Origin: Phascolarctobacterium sp. | Lineage (GTDB): Bacteria; Bacillota; Negativicutes; Acidaminococcales; Acidaminococcaceae | DNA: 32,837 nt | Assembly (NCBI GenBank): GCA_004558595.1 | Contig: SFCN01000018.1 | Location: 1 to 32,837 of the forward strand | Direction of reading: 5' to 3' | Shown: positions 15,378-27,661 of the stretch, one piece after another | Layout of the letters: every line of letters begins with the position of its first letter | How positions within the stretch are numbered: the first letter of the stretch is position 1 | Translations under genes and position numbers: made by a program | Notes under the pieces: generated by a model | Told to the model about the DNA's origin: nothing | The model's input: only the letters and a program-made list of their open reading frames with translations | The model's database searches: none

Positions 15378-15869
15378 TTACCGCTGCAAATATTTCTCCA
15401 GCAGTCTATGGGTAATATTACCCTCAGGATAAACCAAGGCCAGAGCTTCAGCTACGGGCGCCCAGCAGGCGGCGTTGATTTCCTCGGAGAGAGCGAAATC
15501 GCCCTTGTGAGCACGGGCTACAAAGCCCAGAAGCAACATTTGCTGCTCAGCCTCCCATTGACTGCATACGAAGCGCACATCCTTGGCCGCTATGCCAATT
15601 TCCTCCTGCACCTCCCGCAAAGCGCAAACCTCAGCCTGCTCACCGGGCTGAACATAGCCGGAGACAAAATTATAGTATTTCTCGGACATATATTTGGGCT
15701 TGAGCAGCGCCACCTCCTCCGCTTCGTTAACCACCATGGTGATGGCGACTACGGGAAAGATATCAAAGAAGGGCTTGTGACAGGCCTTGCACCAGGGCAC
15801 ACGACCATCATCGCCAAAGGGCACGCTGCCCAGCTTAGCGCCGCATTGAGGGCAAAATGTAAAATGCAT
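15378..15869 (-). CDS. Nudix hydrolase with zinc ribbon (NudC-like)
   Basis: 163 residues. The N-terminal zinc ribbon has two Cys pairs (FCPQCG, Cys6/Cys9, and WCKACHKPFF, Cys27/Cys30), followed by the Nudix domain with the full signature GYVQPGEQAEVCALREVQEEIGI that coordinates catalytic magnesium. Zinc-ribbon Nudix enzymes include NudC (NADH pyrophosphatase and RNA deNADding), but this one lacks the longer N-terminal domain and I do not see the SQPWPFPxS hallmark of NudC, so the substrate is open. Here the corresponding position reads SQWEAEQQMLLLGF. AAGGAG lies 6 nt before the ATG at 15869. It lies downstream of rpoC behind a terminator and appears to form a small operon with the unknown gene at 14948-15343. 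Confidence 0.88.
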   Translation of the reverse strand: MHFTFCPQCGAKLGSVPFGDDGRVPWCKACHKPFFDIFPVVAITMVVNEAEEVALLKPKYMSEKYYNFVSGYVQPGEQAEVCALREVQEEIGIAAKDVRFVCSQWEAEQQMLLLGFVARAHKGDFALSEEINAACWAPVAEALALVYPEGNITHRLLEKYLQR

Positions 15870-15901
15870 AAATATCTCCTTCTTATGCCGGCCCACCTAT
15901 A

Positions 15902-15938
15902 AGAAAAGCGCTCCAAAGCCGGAAGCAATGGAGCGCTT
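15902..15938 (-). terminator. Terminator after rpoC
   Basis: AAGCGCTCCA (3' arm complement at 15905-15914) pairs with TGGAGCGCTT (15929-15938) over at least 10 bp with a 14-nt loop, followed on the minus strand by TTTTCTTAT. It ends the rpoBC transcript; the Nudix gene start lies about 30 nt beyond, so that gene needs readthrough or a promoter inside rpoC. Confidence 0.8.
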
Positions 15939-15958
15939 AGTTAGGCAATTACAGGTAA

Positions 15959-19999
<4,041 letters not shown>

Positions 20000-20019
20000 G
20001 AATCATTCGCTCCCTTCTC

Positions 20020-23000
20020 TTAGTTATCGTAGTCATCCAGATTAGCATCAGGTTCTTCACGGATGCTCATGCCATCGTCATAATTACCGATGTCGGCAAT
20101 AATATCATCGTTGGCATCGTTATCAGCATAATCGTCCTGCTCTACAACCTGGCCTTCCTCATACTGATTTTCCATGTTGCCTGCTTCACGGATGTTTTCT
20201 TCATCTATTTCGCGGGTCGGGATATCATCATCTTCATCATCCTGCAGGGAGATTTCTTCCTCATCCTCGTTGAGCACCTTGATGTCCAGGCCAATGGATT
20301 GCAGCTCCTTAACCAAAACCTTGAAGGATTCGGGAATGCCGGGATCGGGCACATTCTCGCCCTTGACAATGGCTTCATAGGTCTTAACACGGCCAACTAC
20401 GTCGTCGGACTTCACGGTCAAAATTTCTTGCAGAGTGTAGGCTGCGCCGTAAGCTTCCAGCGCCCAAACTTCCATTTCACCGAATCTCTGGCCGCCAAAT
20501 TGGGCTTTACCACCCAAGGGCTGTTGAGTAACCAAAGAGTACGGACCGGTGCTGCGGGCATGGATCTTATCATCAACCAAATGGTGCAGCTTCAGGTAAT
20601 AGGTCAAGCCTACGGTTACCGGGTTATCGAAGGGCTCGCCGGTACGGCCATCATAGAGGATGGTCTTGGCGGTCTTATCGATGCCGGCCAGCTCCAGAGC
20701 GTCGGCAATGTCCTGCTCGTGGGCGCCGTCGAAGACGGGCACGGAGATTTGGACAGCCTTAATGCTCTTGTCGCCGAATTTATCGATTTCCACGGTCTTG
20801 GGCATGCCGTATTTTTCAACGTCATAGCCATATTTAGTCAGGCGCTCTACCAAGCCCTCGGCATCATTTTCAATTTGCATGCCCAGAGCACGAGCGGCCC
20901 AGCCCAAATGGTTCTCCAGAACCTGACCGATGTTCATACGAGAAGGTACGCCCAAGGGGTTCAGCACGATGTGTACGGGTTCACCGCTGGGCAGGAAGGG
21001 CATATCCTCGCGAGCCATGATACGGGAAACAACGCCCTTGTTACCATGGCGGCCTGCCATCTTATCGCCCTCGGAAATCTTTCTCTTTTGCGCGATGTGT
21101 ACGCGTACTTGCTCGTTTACTCCCGGAGGCAGGTCGTCGCCATTTTCACGGCTGAAGACCTTTACGCTGACAATCTTACCAGCTTCGCCATGGGGGACAC
21201 GCAGGGAGCTGTCGCGTACTTCGCGAGCCTTTTCGCCAAAGATAGCGCGGAGCAGGCGCTCTTCTGCGGTCAGCTCGGTTTCGCCCTTAGGAGTAACCTT
21301 ACCTACCAGAATATCGCCGGGGCGTACTTCCGCGCCGATGCGGATAATGCCGCGCTCGTCCAGATCCTTCAACGCTTCGTCACCAACATTGGGCAGCTCA
21401 CGAGTGATCTCTTCCTTGCCCAGCTTGGTATCACGAGCATCGCAGTCATATTCTTCAATATGGATGGAGGTAAAGATATCAGCCTTTACCAAATCTTCGT
21501 TCAGCAAAACGGCGTCCTCGTAGTTATAGCCTTCCCAAGGCATGTAAGCTACGATTACGTTGTGGCCCAAGGCCAGCTCGCCATGGTCGGTAGCAGGACC
21601 ATCAGCCAAAACCTGCTTAGCCTCTACATGGTCGCCCTTGAAAACGATGGGGCGTTGGTTTACGCAGGTACCTTGGTTGGAGCGCTTGAATTTCAGCAGC
21701 GGATAAATATCAACCTCGCCGTTTTCAGCGCGCACGCGAATCTCGTTGCCAACTACGCGAATAACTTCGCCGGCACGCTTAGCTAATACGCATACACCGG
21801 AGTCGACGGCTACCTTGTATTCCATACCGGTACCGATAATGGGAGCCTGAGTGCACAGCAGGGGCACTGCTTGACGCTGCATGTTAGCGCCCATCAGCGC
21901 ACGGTTAGCGTCATCGTTTTCCAAGAAGGGAATCAGAGCGGTCGCGATGGATACTACCTGCTTCGGGGAAACGTCCATCAAATCGCAGCGTTCCGGAGCG
22001 ATGGAAAGTACGTCGTCCTTAGCGCGGGCGGTAACACGCTCGCCTAAGAAATAGCCCTCGTCGTCCAAGGGTTCGTTGGCCTGAGCGACAATATATTTAT
22101 CCTCTTCATCGGCGGTCATGTAAATAACTTCGTTGGTAACGCGCTTATTAGCCTTATCAACTACCCGGTAGGGAGTTTCCATGAAGCCGTATTTATTGAT
22201 AACAGCAAAGGTGGACAGGGAGCCGATCAAGCCGATGTTCGGACCTTCAGGGGTCTCGATGGGGCACATACGGCCATAGTGGGAGTTGTGTACGTCGCGG
22301 ACTTCGTAGCCTGCGCGCTCACGGGACAAGCCGCCGGGGCCCAGGGCGGACAGACGGCGCTTGTGGGTCAGCTCTGCCAGCGGGTTGTTTTGGTCCATGA
22401 ACTGGGACAGCTGGCTGCTGCCGAAGAATTCCTTAATAGCTGCTACTACGGGACGGATGTTAATCAGCGCTTGCGGAGTGATAACCTCGGTATCTTGAAT
22501 GGACATACGCTCACGCACTACGCGCTCCATACGAGCCAAGCCGATGCGGAATTGGTTTTGCAGCAGCTCGCCTACGCAGCGTACACGACGGTTGCCCAAA
22601 TGGTCGATATCGTCGCCGGTGCCGTAGCCATCCATCAAATTCAGCAAGTAGTTGAAGGAAGCCAGCACATCCTCAACGGTTACAGTGTGCTGCTTCTCGT
22701 CAATACCGGTGGTAAAGAGCATGAGCATGGGCTCATCCTTGAACAGAACCTTGATTTTACGCAGGCCCTGCTCAGCATAAACGCCGCTGGCTTCAACCTT
22801 ATCCAGGTTGGCAGGGGTCATCTTGGTGCCCTTTTCCAGAATAATTTCGCCGGTTTCTTCATCCACCAGAGGCTCTGCCAAAACGGTATTCTCCAGACGA
22901 TGACGCCAGCCTAATTTTTTATTTAATTTATAACGACCAACACTGGCCAAGTCATAACGCTTGTTATCGAAGAAGGTCGCTTCAATCAGGGAAACAGCAT

Positions 23001-23742
23001 TCTCTAAGATGGTGGGCTCGCCGGGACGCAGCTTTTTGTAAACCTCCAGCATAGCCTCATCCCTATTTTTAGTGGTATCCTTTTCCAGGGTAGCCATCAG
23101 GAAGGGATGCTCGCCGAAAACGCTGATGATTTCTTCATTGGAGGACAGACCCAGAGCACGCAACAGCACGGTAGCGGGCAGCTTACGGGTGCGGTCCACA
23201 CGAGCATAAATCACATCGTTAATATCGGTTTCATATTCGATCCATGCGCCACGGTTAGGAATAACGGTGGTGCCATACAGCTTTTTGCCGCTGGGATCAA
23301 TATCTACGCTATAATATACGCCGGGAGAACGTACCAATTGGCTGACGATAACACGTTCAGCGCCGTTGATAACAAAGGTACCGGTTTCGGTCATCAGCGG
23401 GAAATCACCCATGAATACGGTGGATTCCTTGATTTCGCCAGTGTCCTTATACACCAAGCGTACCTTGACGTTCATAGGAGCGGAATAGGATTCATCCCTT
23501 TCCTTGCATTCTTCTACGCCATATTTAGGCTCGCCCAGGCTGAAGTTTTCGAAATAAAGCTCCAAATTGCCGGAGAAGTCTTTAATCGGAGAAATGTCAT
23601 GCAGGATATCTACCAAGCCCTCATCGAGGAACCATTCATAAGATTTTCTTTGAATGTCGATCAAATGAGGCATGGGCAGTATTTCATTGATTCTGGCATA
23701 ACTATACCGAGTTCTGTCACCTACTTGAACCGGTTTAAACAT
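20020..23742 (-). CDS. rpoB: DNA-directed RNA polymerase subunit beta
   Basis: 1240 residues from the ATG at 23742 (GAGG 6 nt upstream). Upstream in-frame codons reach 23826 but run through a terminator-like hairpin and are not beta-like. The rifampicin-binding cluster reads SSQLSQFMDQNNPLAELTHK then RRLSALGPGGLSRERAG, with Asp, His and Ser at the usual resistance positions unchanged, predicting sensitivity. Other hallmarks are CPIETPEGPNIGLIGSLS, MPWEGYNYEDAVLLNE, KMAGRHGNKGVVSRI and GGKAQFGGQRFGEMEVWALEAYGAAYTLQEILTVKSDDVVGR. After the normal C terminus (about ...LDIKVL) there is an acidic, probably disordered tail of about 80 residues. The gene is not preceded by rplL, nor rpoC followed by rpsL, so rpoBC forms its own unit. 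Confidence 0.98.
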   Translation of the reverse strand: MFKPVQVGDRTRYSYARINEILPMPHLIDIQRKSYEWFLDEGLVDILHDISPIKDFSGNLELYFENFSLGEPKYGVEECKERDESYSAPMNVKVRLVYKDTGEIKESTVFMGDFPLMTETGTFVINGAERVIVSQLVRSPGVYYSVDIDPSGKKLYGTTVIPNRGAWIEYETDINDVIYARVDRTRKLPATVLLRALGLSSNEEIISVFGEHPFLMATLEKDTTKNRDEAMLEVYKKLRPGEPTILENAVSLIEATFFDNKRYDLASVGRYKLNKKLGWRHRLENTVLAEPLVDEETGEIILEKGTKMTPANLDKVEASGVYAEQGLRKIKVLFKDEPMLMLFTTGIDEKQHTVTVEDVLASFNYLLNLMDGYGTGDDIDHLGNRRVRCVGELLQNQFRIGLARMERVVRERMSIQDTEVITPQALINIRPVVAAIKEFFGSSQLSQFMDQNNPLAELTHKRRLSALGPGGLSRERAGYEVRDVHNSHYGRMCPIETPEGPNIGLIGSLSTFAVINKYGFMETPYRVVDKANKRVTNEVIYMTADEEDKYIVAQANEPLDDEGYFLGERVTARAKDDVLSIAPERCDLMDVSPKQVVSIATALIPFLENDDANRALMGANMQRQAVPLLCTQAPIIGTGMEYKVAVDSGVCVLAKRAGEVIRVVGNEIRVRAENGEVDIYPLLKFKRSNQGTCVNQRPIVFKGDHVEAKQVLADGPATDHGELALGHNVIVAYMPWEGYNYEDAVLLNEDLVKADIFTSIHIEEYDCDARDTKLGKEEITRELPNVGDEALKDLDERGIIRIGAEVRPGDILVGKVTPKGETELTAEERLLRAIFGEKAREVRDSSLRVPHGEAGKIVSVKVFSRENGDDLPPGVNEQVRVHIAQKRKISEGDKMAGRHGNKGVVSRIMAREDMPFLPSGEPVHIVLNPLGVPSRMNIGQVLENHLGWAARALGMQIENDAEGLVERLTKYGYDVEKYGMPKTVEIDKFGDKSIKAVQISVPVFDGAHEQDIADALELAGIDKTAKTILYDGRTGEPFDNPVTVGLTYYLKLHHLVDDKIHARSTGPYSLVTQQPLGGKAQFGGQRFGEMEVWALEAYGAAYTLQEILTVKSDDVVGRVKTYEAIVKGENVPDPGIPESFKVLVKELQSIGLDIKVLNEDEEEISLQDDEDDDIPTREIDEENIREAGNMENQYEEGQVVEQDDYADNDANDDIIADIGNYDDGMSIREEPDANLDDYDN

Positions 23743-23776
23743 GTAATTCCTCACCCCTTCGTTAATTCTTGAACAC

Positions 23777-23805
23777 ACTAAAGCTAGCACATACATGCGT
23801 GACAA
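23777..23805 (-). promoter_or_regulatory. Candidate proximal rpoB promoter
   Basis: TTGTCA (23800-23805), a 17-nt spacer and TTTAGT (23777-23782), located just after the hairpin T-run and 35 nt upstream of the rpoB start. The -10 is weak (4 of 6). If this is the real promoter the hairpin belongs only to the upstream transcript. Confidence 0.35.
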
Positions 23806-23837
23806 AAAAAACAAGGTTCTTACCACAAGGACCTTGT
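23804..23837 (-). terminator. Terminator-like hairpin in the rpoB leader
   Basis: ACAAGGTCCTT and AAGAACCTTGT form an 11-bp stem (one mismatch) with a 5-nt loop and are followed by TTTTTTTT on the minus strand, 61 nt before the rpoB ATG. It could be the terminator of the upstream polymerase gene or an attenuator within the rpoBC leader, since a TTGACA promoter lies upstream of it. Confidence 0.7.
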
Positions 23838-23957
23838 CTGTTGTCTGCGATGATGTGCCTCATCCTTCATTATAAGCAAGATACGCCGTTCAACCACTGA
23901 CCCGGCCATATTTGTTGTCAATTACACCTGCAATTTTTAATAATGATGTAGTATGTT

Positions 23958-23986
23958 ATGTTATCACATTCTGGGTATTGTGTCAA
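23958..23986 (-). promoter_or_regulatory. Candidate distal rpoB promoter
   Basis: Perfect TTGACA (23981-23986), a 17-nt spacer and TAACAT (23958-23963), about 215 nt upstream of rpoB and 28 nt past the stop of the preceding gene. It would give a leader of about 200 nt containing the hairpin at 23804-23837. A TTATAAT further down (about 23870) has no matching -35. Confidence 0.5.
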
Positions 23987-24013
23987 GCAAAAAGGCAAAT
24001 TTTTTCTAAGCAG

Positions 24014-25297
24014 CTAGACACCGCTATTGTGGCCGCCGATGAGCTTATTGCGCAGCCTGCCCGTGGCCTTCTCCCGATAGCTAAAGCCTCGCAGCAGCGC
24101 ATTCTTGCCATACTTGGCCTTGACATCCAGCAGCGCCTGCTGCCGATCCCTATCCCGCAGCTCGTCCACTGGATAGGCTGAAAAAAGATTTTGCTCCGCA
24201 TCGCCAAGCCACACTAAATCATTGGCGCTGACGCAAATCTGCCGGATGGGCGCGTTCTTCCAGGTAGTCTGAGCGAAAAGCTGGCGAAAAAACTGCTCCA
24301 GCACCGCAAAGGAATCCGTGGCCTGGGGCAAACGCCGTGAGCCCCCTGTGGGCGGCCTGCAATCCTTGCTATAGCGAATGCTGAGGCTAAAGGAATTACA
24401 CAGCATTTGGGTCTCCACCAGCTTCAGGCACAAGAATTCCACCATTTCCACCATAACAATCAGGGCATCGCCCCAAGCGTAATCCTCAAATAAAATCTGA
24501 CTGTTGCTAAGAGAATGAGTCTTGGGCTGATAATTGCGCAAGGACTCCATGGTACAGTCCTCCCGTCCCCAGGCATGATCGATTAAATATTCCGCGTTGA
24601 TGCCAAATTCCTTGTACAGCCTTTGGGGCTCGCAATGAGCCACTCCGTACAAATCATAGATGCCCTTACGCGCCAGCCTATTGGCCGTGCCCCTGCCGAT
24701 ATTCCAAAAATCCGTCAGAGGACGGTGATGCCACATTTTTTCCTTAAATAAGGCTTCATCCAAATAAGCTATATTATCAGGCTGATGCTTGGCCAAAATA
24801 TCCAAAGCCACCTTGGCCAAAAACAGGTTACTGCCGATGCCAGCTGTAGCGCAAATGCCAAATTTTTCCATAATCCGCCCCACCAAGAGCTGCACTAGGG
24901 CCTTGGGCTTCATTTTATACAATAATAGGTATGGAGATAAATACAAAAAGCATTCGTCGACAGAATAAACGTGGATATCCTGAGCGCTTAAATACTCTAG
25001 ATAGCTTTTATAAATGCCTGCCGAATAATCCATATACAGCTGCATCCGAGGCAGGGCAGTGATGTACTGGATATGGGAGGGAATTTCGAAAATGCGGCAG
25101 CGGTTGCGCACGCCCAGCTTTTTCAGAGCCGGCGAAACCGCAAGGCAAATGCCCCCATTCCCACGAGAAGGATCCGCTACAACCAAATTAGTTTGGAAGG
25201 GGTCCAGACCACGCTCCACACACTCCACCGAGGCATAAAAGCTCTTTAAATCGATGCAGGCATAGATTCTCTCTGTGGGCTTAATCAAATTGTCCAT
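24014..25297 (-). CDS. Y-family DNA polymerase (UmuC/DinB-like)
   Basis: 427 residues, a translesion polymerase of the UmuC/UvrX-like group common in Gram-positive lineages. Palm-domain metal ligands are Asp16 in YACIDLKSFYASVEC and Asp114-Glu115 in VYSVDECFLYL. Also visible are ATAGIGSNLFLAKVALDILAK, a helix-hairpin-helix region (FWNIGRGTANRLARKGIYDLYGVA) and a C-terminal little-finger part. The C-terminal region lacks a clear beta-clamp pentapeptide that I could identify. The ATG at 25297 is preferred over the GTG at 25309 because AGGTGG directly precedes it. It has its own extended -10 promoter. No intact LexA/DinR-type operator was seen in the 93-nt gap to the LysR gene. It lies directly upstream of the rpoBC unit. 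Confidence 0.9.
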   Translation of the reverse strand: MDNLIKPTERIYACIDLKSFYASVECVERGLDPFQTNLVVADPSRGNGGICLAVSPALKKLGVRNRCRIFEIPSHIQYITALPRMQLYMDYSAGIYKSYLEYLSAQDIHVYSVDECFLYLSPYLLLYKMKPKALVQLLVGRIMEKFGICATAGIGSNLFLAKVALDILAKHQPDNIAYLDEALFKEKMWHHRPLTDFWNIGRGTANRLARKGIYDLYGVAHCEPQRLYKEFGINAEYLIDHAWGREDCTMESLRNYQPKTHSLSNSQILFEDYAWGDALIVMVEMVEFLCLKLVETQMLCNSFSLSIRYSKDCRPPTGGSRRLPQATDSFAVLEQFFRQLFAQTTWKNAPIRQICVSANDLVWLGDAEQNLFSAYPVDELRDRDRQQALLDVKAKYGKNALLRGFSYREKATGRLRNKLIGGHNSGV

Positions 25298-25346
25298 CAG
25301 TACCACCACCTATTTTAGCTGCGAACGCGCAAACTTTACTAGGTTT

Positions 25347-25355
25347 ATTATAGCA
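25347..25355 (-). promoter_or_regulatory. Extended -10 promoter for the Y-family polymerase gene
   Basis: TGCTATAAT (extended -10) on the minus strand about 50 nt upstream of the start codon, in the gap after the LysR stop codon. No convincing -35 element. Confidence 0.55.
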
Positions 25356-25390
25356 CTTTTTGAACATGATTTCTATATTATCGACTCATT

Positions 25391-26290
25391 TTACCTTTTG
25401 TTCGCTCTTGTATTAATGAAACGAATAAACTTCTGCACATAGGAGGGCAGTAGATAATCCTTACGATAGATAATATACATATGGCGCGCCGCCAAATATT
25501 CCGGTAGCTCAAAGGCTAAAATGCGCTTTTCCAAGAGAAAATTTTCCGCTGCTCTTGCCGAAATCAAGGACACTCCCAAGCCTCCTGCCACTAAATTTTT
25601 AATAGCCTCTTGGTCGTTGACCCGAGCAACCACATGCAGCTTATCCTCTTCAAGGCCGGAGCGGGCTAAAAAATGCTCCGCCAGCTTTTCGCTGCCACTG
25701 CCCTTTTCCCGCAGAATCAAGGGCTCCTGCAGGAGGCTGGGCACCGAACTGGTCCCCTGCGCCTGCATAGCCAAATAATGCTCATTAACAGGCGTGATCA
25801 GCACCAGCTTATCCTGGCAAAAGGGCTGGCACACTATGTCCTCATCCTCGCAGTCCATGCCGATAAAGCCCAGATTGAAGAGCCCATCCTTGAGCCCATC
25901 AATAATTCCCTGACTGTCGCTTTGGTTCATAACAAAATATATGTCCGGATGAGCTTGACCAAACTCCGGTAGCAGCTGGGGCAGGATGTAGGCCGAGGGA
26001 ATAGTGGAAGCGCCTAAATGAATGATGCGCTTGCTTTCCACGGAGCAAGCCTCCAGCATGCGCTGCTTCAGCTCCAAAATATTCATGGCATAACCGTAAA
26101 GCTCCTTACCCTTAGGCGTGATAGTAATGCTTTTCGTAGTGCGCACAATGAGCTTGGTGTGCAGCTCCTCCTCCAGCTGATAAATGTGGGTGCTTATGGT
26201 TGGCTGGGACAGAAAGAGCTTGCTGGCAGCCTTAGTAAAGCTTTTTTCCTGCACTACGGCAACGAAGCTTTGGAGCTGCTTAAACTCCAT
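25391..26290 (-). CDS. LysR-family regulator, selenium-cluster type
   Basis: 299 residues, full-length LysR regulator. The N-terminal winged HTH reads FVAVVQEKSFTKAASKLFLSQPTISTHIYQLEEEL, followed by KLIVRTTKSITITPKGKELYGYA, a linker helix and a periplasmic-binding-like effector domain (from about residue 90, IHLGASTIPSAYILPQLL, to LVAGGLGVSLISARAA and the C-terminal YLLPSYVQKFIRFI). Its ATG overlaps the end of the cysteine-desulfurase-like gene by 11 nt, with GGAGG 9 nt upstream. In Firmicutes a subgroup of LysR regulators is found with selenium genes (selD, yedE, yedF, class V aminotransferase), and this context fits. The effector is unknown; a likely operator is the palindrome at 27549-27563. 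Confidence 0.9.
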   Translation of the reverse strand: MEFKQLQSFVAVVQEKSFTKAASKLFLSQPTISTHIYQLEEELHTKLIVRTTKSITITPKGKELYGYAMNILELKQRMLEACSVESKRIIHLGASTIPSAYILPQLLPEFGQAHPDIYFVMNQSDSQGIIDGLKDGLFNLGFIGMDCEDEDIVCQPFCQDKLVLITPVNEHYLAMQAQGTSSVPSLLQEPLILREKGSGSEKLAEHFLARSGLEEDKLHVVARVNDQEAIKNLVAGGLGVSLISARAAENFLLEKRILAFELPEYLAARHMYIIYRKDYLLPSYVQKFIRFINTRANKR

Positions 26291-27476
26291 GGCCCAGCAC
26301 CTCCTTAAGGGCCGCTATGGCGGTAGCGACCTCTTCCGCAGTATTATGCCAGCCTAGGGAAAAGCGCAGCGTGCCCGTGGGATAGGTGCCCAAGGTCCTG
26401 TGGGCGTTAGGCGCGCAATGCAGCCCCACACGGGTAGCAATGCCGTGCTCTGTGGCTAGCTCGTAGGCCACCCGAGCAATATCCTTGTGGGTATCCGCGA
26501 TCGACACTACACTGGTGCGTTTGTTCATATCCTGACGGCCGACAATGTGCAGCAACCCCTGTCCCTCTAGGTCTTGTAAGCCTGCCATAAGCTGCTCAGT
26601 AAGTACCAGCTCGTGCTTCCGTAGCCCATCCAGGCCACGCTGCTTGAGCCAACGAACACCTGCTGCCAGGCCCATGATCCCCGGCAGATTGAGTGTTCCC
26701 GCTTCAAATTTATCCGGCATAAATTTAGGTGTGCTTTCCGTATGGCTCATGCTGCCAGTCCCCCCAACAATGCAGGGCATAATTTTATCAATCATGTGTT
26801 CTCTTAAAATGAAGCCACCTATCCCCTGGGGCCCAAGGAGTCCCTTGTGCCCGGTAAAGGCTAGGGCATCAATGCTCAAGATCTGCATATTAATGGGAAA
26901 TAAGCCTGCGCTTTGAGCGCTATCCACCATAAAAAGTAATCCATGGTTTTTACAAAAAGCGCTCACCTCAGCTAAGGGCATGAGGGTACCGCACACGTTG
27001 CTGGCGTGGGTCATGATAACTGCCTTCGTTTTAGGCTGTACCAATTTAGGTAAAGCTGCAAGCTCTAGATTCCCCTCCCTATCGCAGGGAACGCGACTAA
27101 AGGTAATGGCGTTCCCGGGAGCCTCTTCACCTGCTGTGAGCTCGCGACCCAAAAGCTGCAAGGGACGCATCACCGCATTATGCTCCATGCTGGAAACCAG
27201 CACATGGTCACCGGGCCTTAGCAAGCCTCGAATAAGCACATTCAAGGACTCCGTAATATTCTTCGTAAAAACCACATTTTTCGCATCCTCGCCCCCGAAA
27301 AAATCGCACAAAAGCTGGCGAGCAGCGAACACCGCTTCCTCGGCCGCATAAGCGCTGGCGTAGCCACCGCGGCCAATATTACTGCCCACCCCCGTCATAT
27401 ATGCATACACAGCCTCGGCCACCTCTTGGGGTTTCGGAAAAGAGGTGCTGGCGTTATCCATATAAATCTGCTTCAT
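26280..27476 (-). CDS. Class V aminotransferase, cysteine desulfurase-like
   Basis: 398 residues, a PLP enzyme of the SufS/CsdA-like cysteine desulfurase group. His99 (SSMEHNAV), Asp185 and Gln188 (MVDSAQSAG) and Lys211 (FTGHKGLLGPQG, Schiff-base lysine) are all present. A catalytic-type Cys354 lies in RVGLHCAPNAHRTLG, and the substrate-binding ETAGTLN-type segment reads FEAGTLNLP. Members of this subgroup occur in selenium clusters and could release selenium (or sulfur) from selenocysteine or cysteine as a persulfide or selenosulfide for SelD. GGAGGG lies 6 nt before the ATG. It is divergent from yedE and translationally overlaps the LysR gene downstream. Selenium specificity is inferred from context, not visible in the sequence. 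Confidence 0.9.
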   Translation of the reverse strand: MKQIYMDNASTSFPKPQEVAEAVYAYMTGVGSNIGRGGYASAYAAEEAVFAARQLLCDFFGGEDAKNVVFTKNITESLNVLIRGLLRPGDHVLVSSMEHNAVMRPLQLLGRELTAGEEAPGNAITFSRVPCDREGNLELAALPKLVQPKTKAVIMTHASNVCGTLMPLAEVSAFCKNHGLLFMVDSAQSAGLFPINMQILSIDALAFTGHKGLLGPQGIGGFILREHMIDKIMPCIVGGTGSMSHTESTPKFMPDKFEAGTLNLPGIMGLAAGVRWLKQRGLDGLRKHELVLTEQLMAGLQDLEGQGLLHIVGRQDMNKRTSVVSIADTHKDIARVAYELATEHGIATRVGLHCAPNAHRTLGTYPTGTLRFSLGWHNTAEEVATAIAALKEVLGHGV

Positions 27477-27514
27477 GAAAAACCCTCCCTTGGATAAGCG
27501 TCGACTTTATCCAT

Positions 27515-27567
27515 ATTATAGTGAAGTTTTTTAACATCATTGTAGCACAATTTATTATAAATTCCAA
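27515..27567 (-). promoter_or_regulatory. Minus-strand promoter region of the desulfurase-LysR arm
   Basis: Two candidate -10 elements: TACAAT (27539-27544) with TTGGAA (27562-27567) at a 17-nt spacer, and a perfect TATAAT (27515-27520) nearer the gene without a good -35. The first -35 overlaps the palindrome at 27549-27563, so a bound regulator there would affect transcription. Confidence 0.5.
27549..27563. promoter_or_regulatory. Candidate LysR operator palindrome
   Basis: AATTTATTATAAATT is a perfect dyad with 7-bp arms around one central base. It fits the T-N11-A pattern of LysR sites and lies in the divergent intergenic region between the desulfurase and yedE genes. Confidence 0.45.
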
Positions 27568-27597
27568 TCAATCCATCTGCTTTATCTATAAATGTTA

Positions 27598-27627
27598 TTG
27601 GAGCACTGGCCCCGCCTATGATATACT
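27598..27627 (+). promoter_or_regulatory. Promoter of the yedE-selD arm
   Basis: TTGGAG (27598-27603), an 18-nt spacer and TATACT (27622-27627) preceded by TGA, an extended -10. It lies 34 nt upstream of the yedE ATG. Confidence 0.6.
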
Positions 27628-27661
27628 TTTCTTATCATGTTAAAGAAGGAAAGGTGTTTTC

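Noticed and set aside
20299..21786. Long plus-strand open frame of 495 codons opposite rpoB
   Set aside because: Same reason: a shadow of rpoB, whose motifs are unmistakable on the minus strand.
22370..22470. Rifampicin-resistance substitutions in rpoB
   Set aside because: The Asp, His and Ser positions of the main resistance cluster are wild type by comparison with the E. coli motif.
23743..23826. N-terminal extension of RpoB to 23826
   Set aside because: It would translate through the terminator-like hairpin and T-run and is unlike any beta N terminus; the ATG at 23742 has a proper ribosome site and begins the conserved sequence.
25310..25346. Possible LexA/DinR operator in front of the Y-family polymerase gene
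   Set aside because: Only one half-site (CGAAC at 25322-25326) is present; the partner half does not match the Gram-positive consensus.
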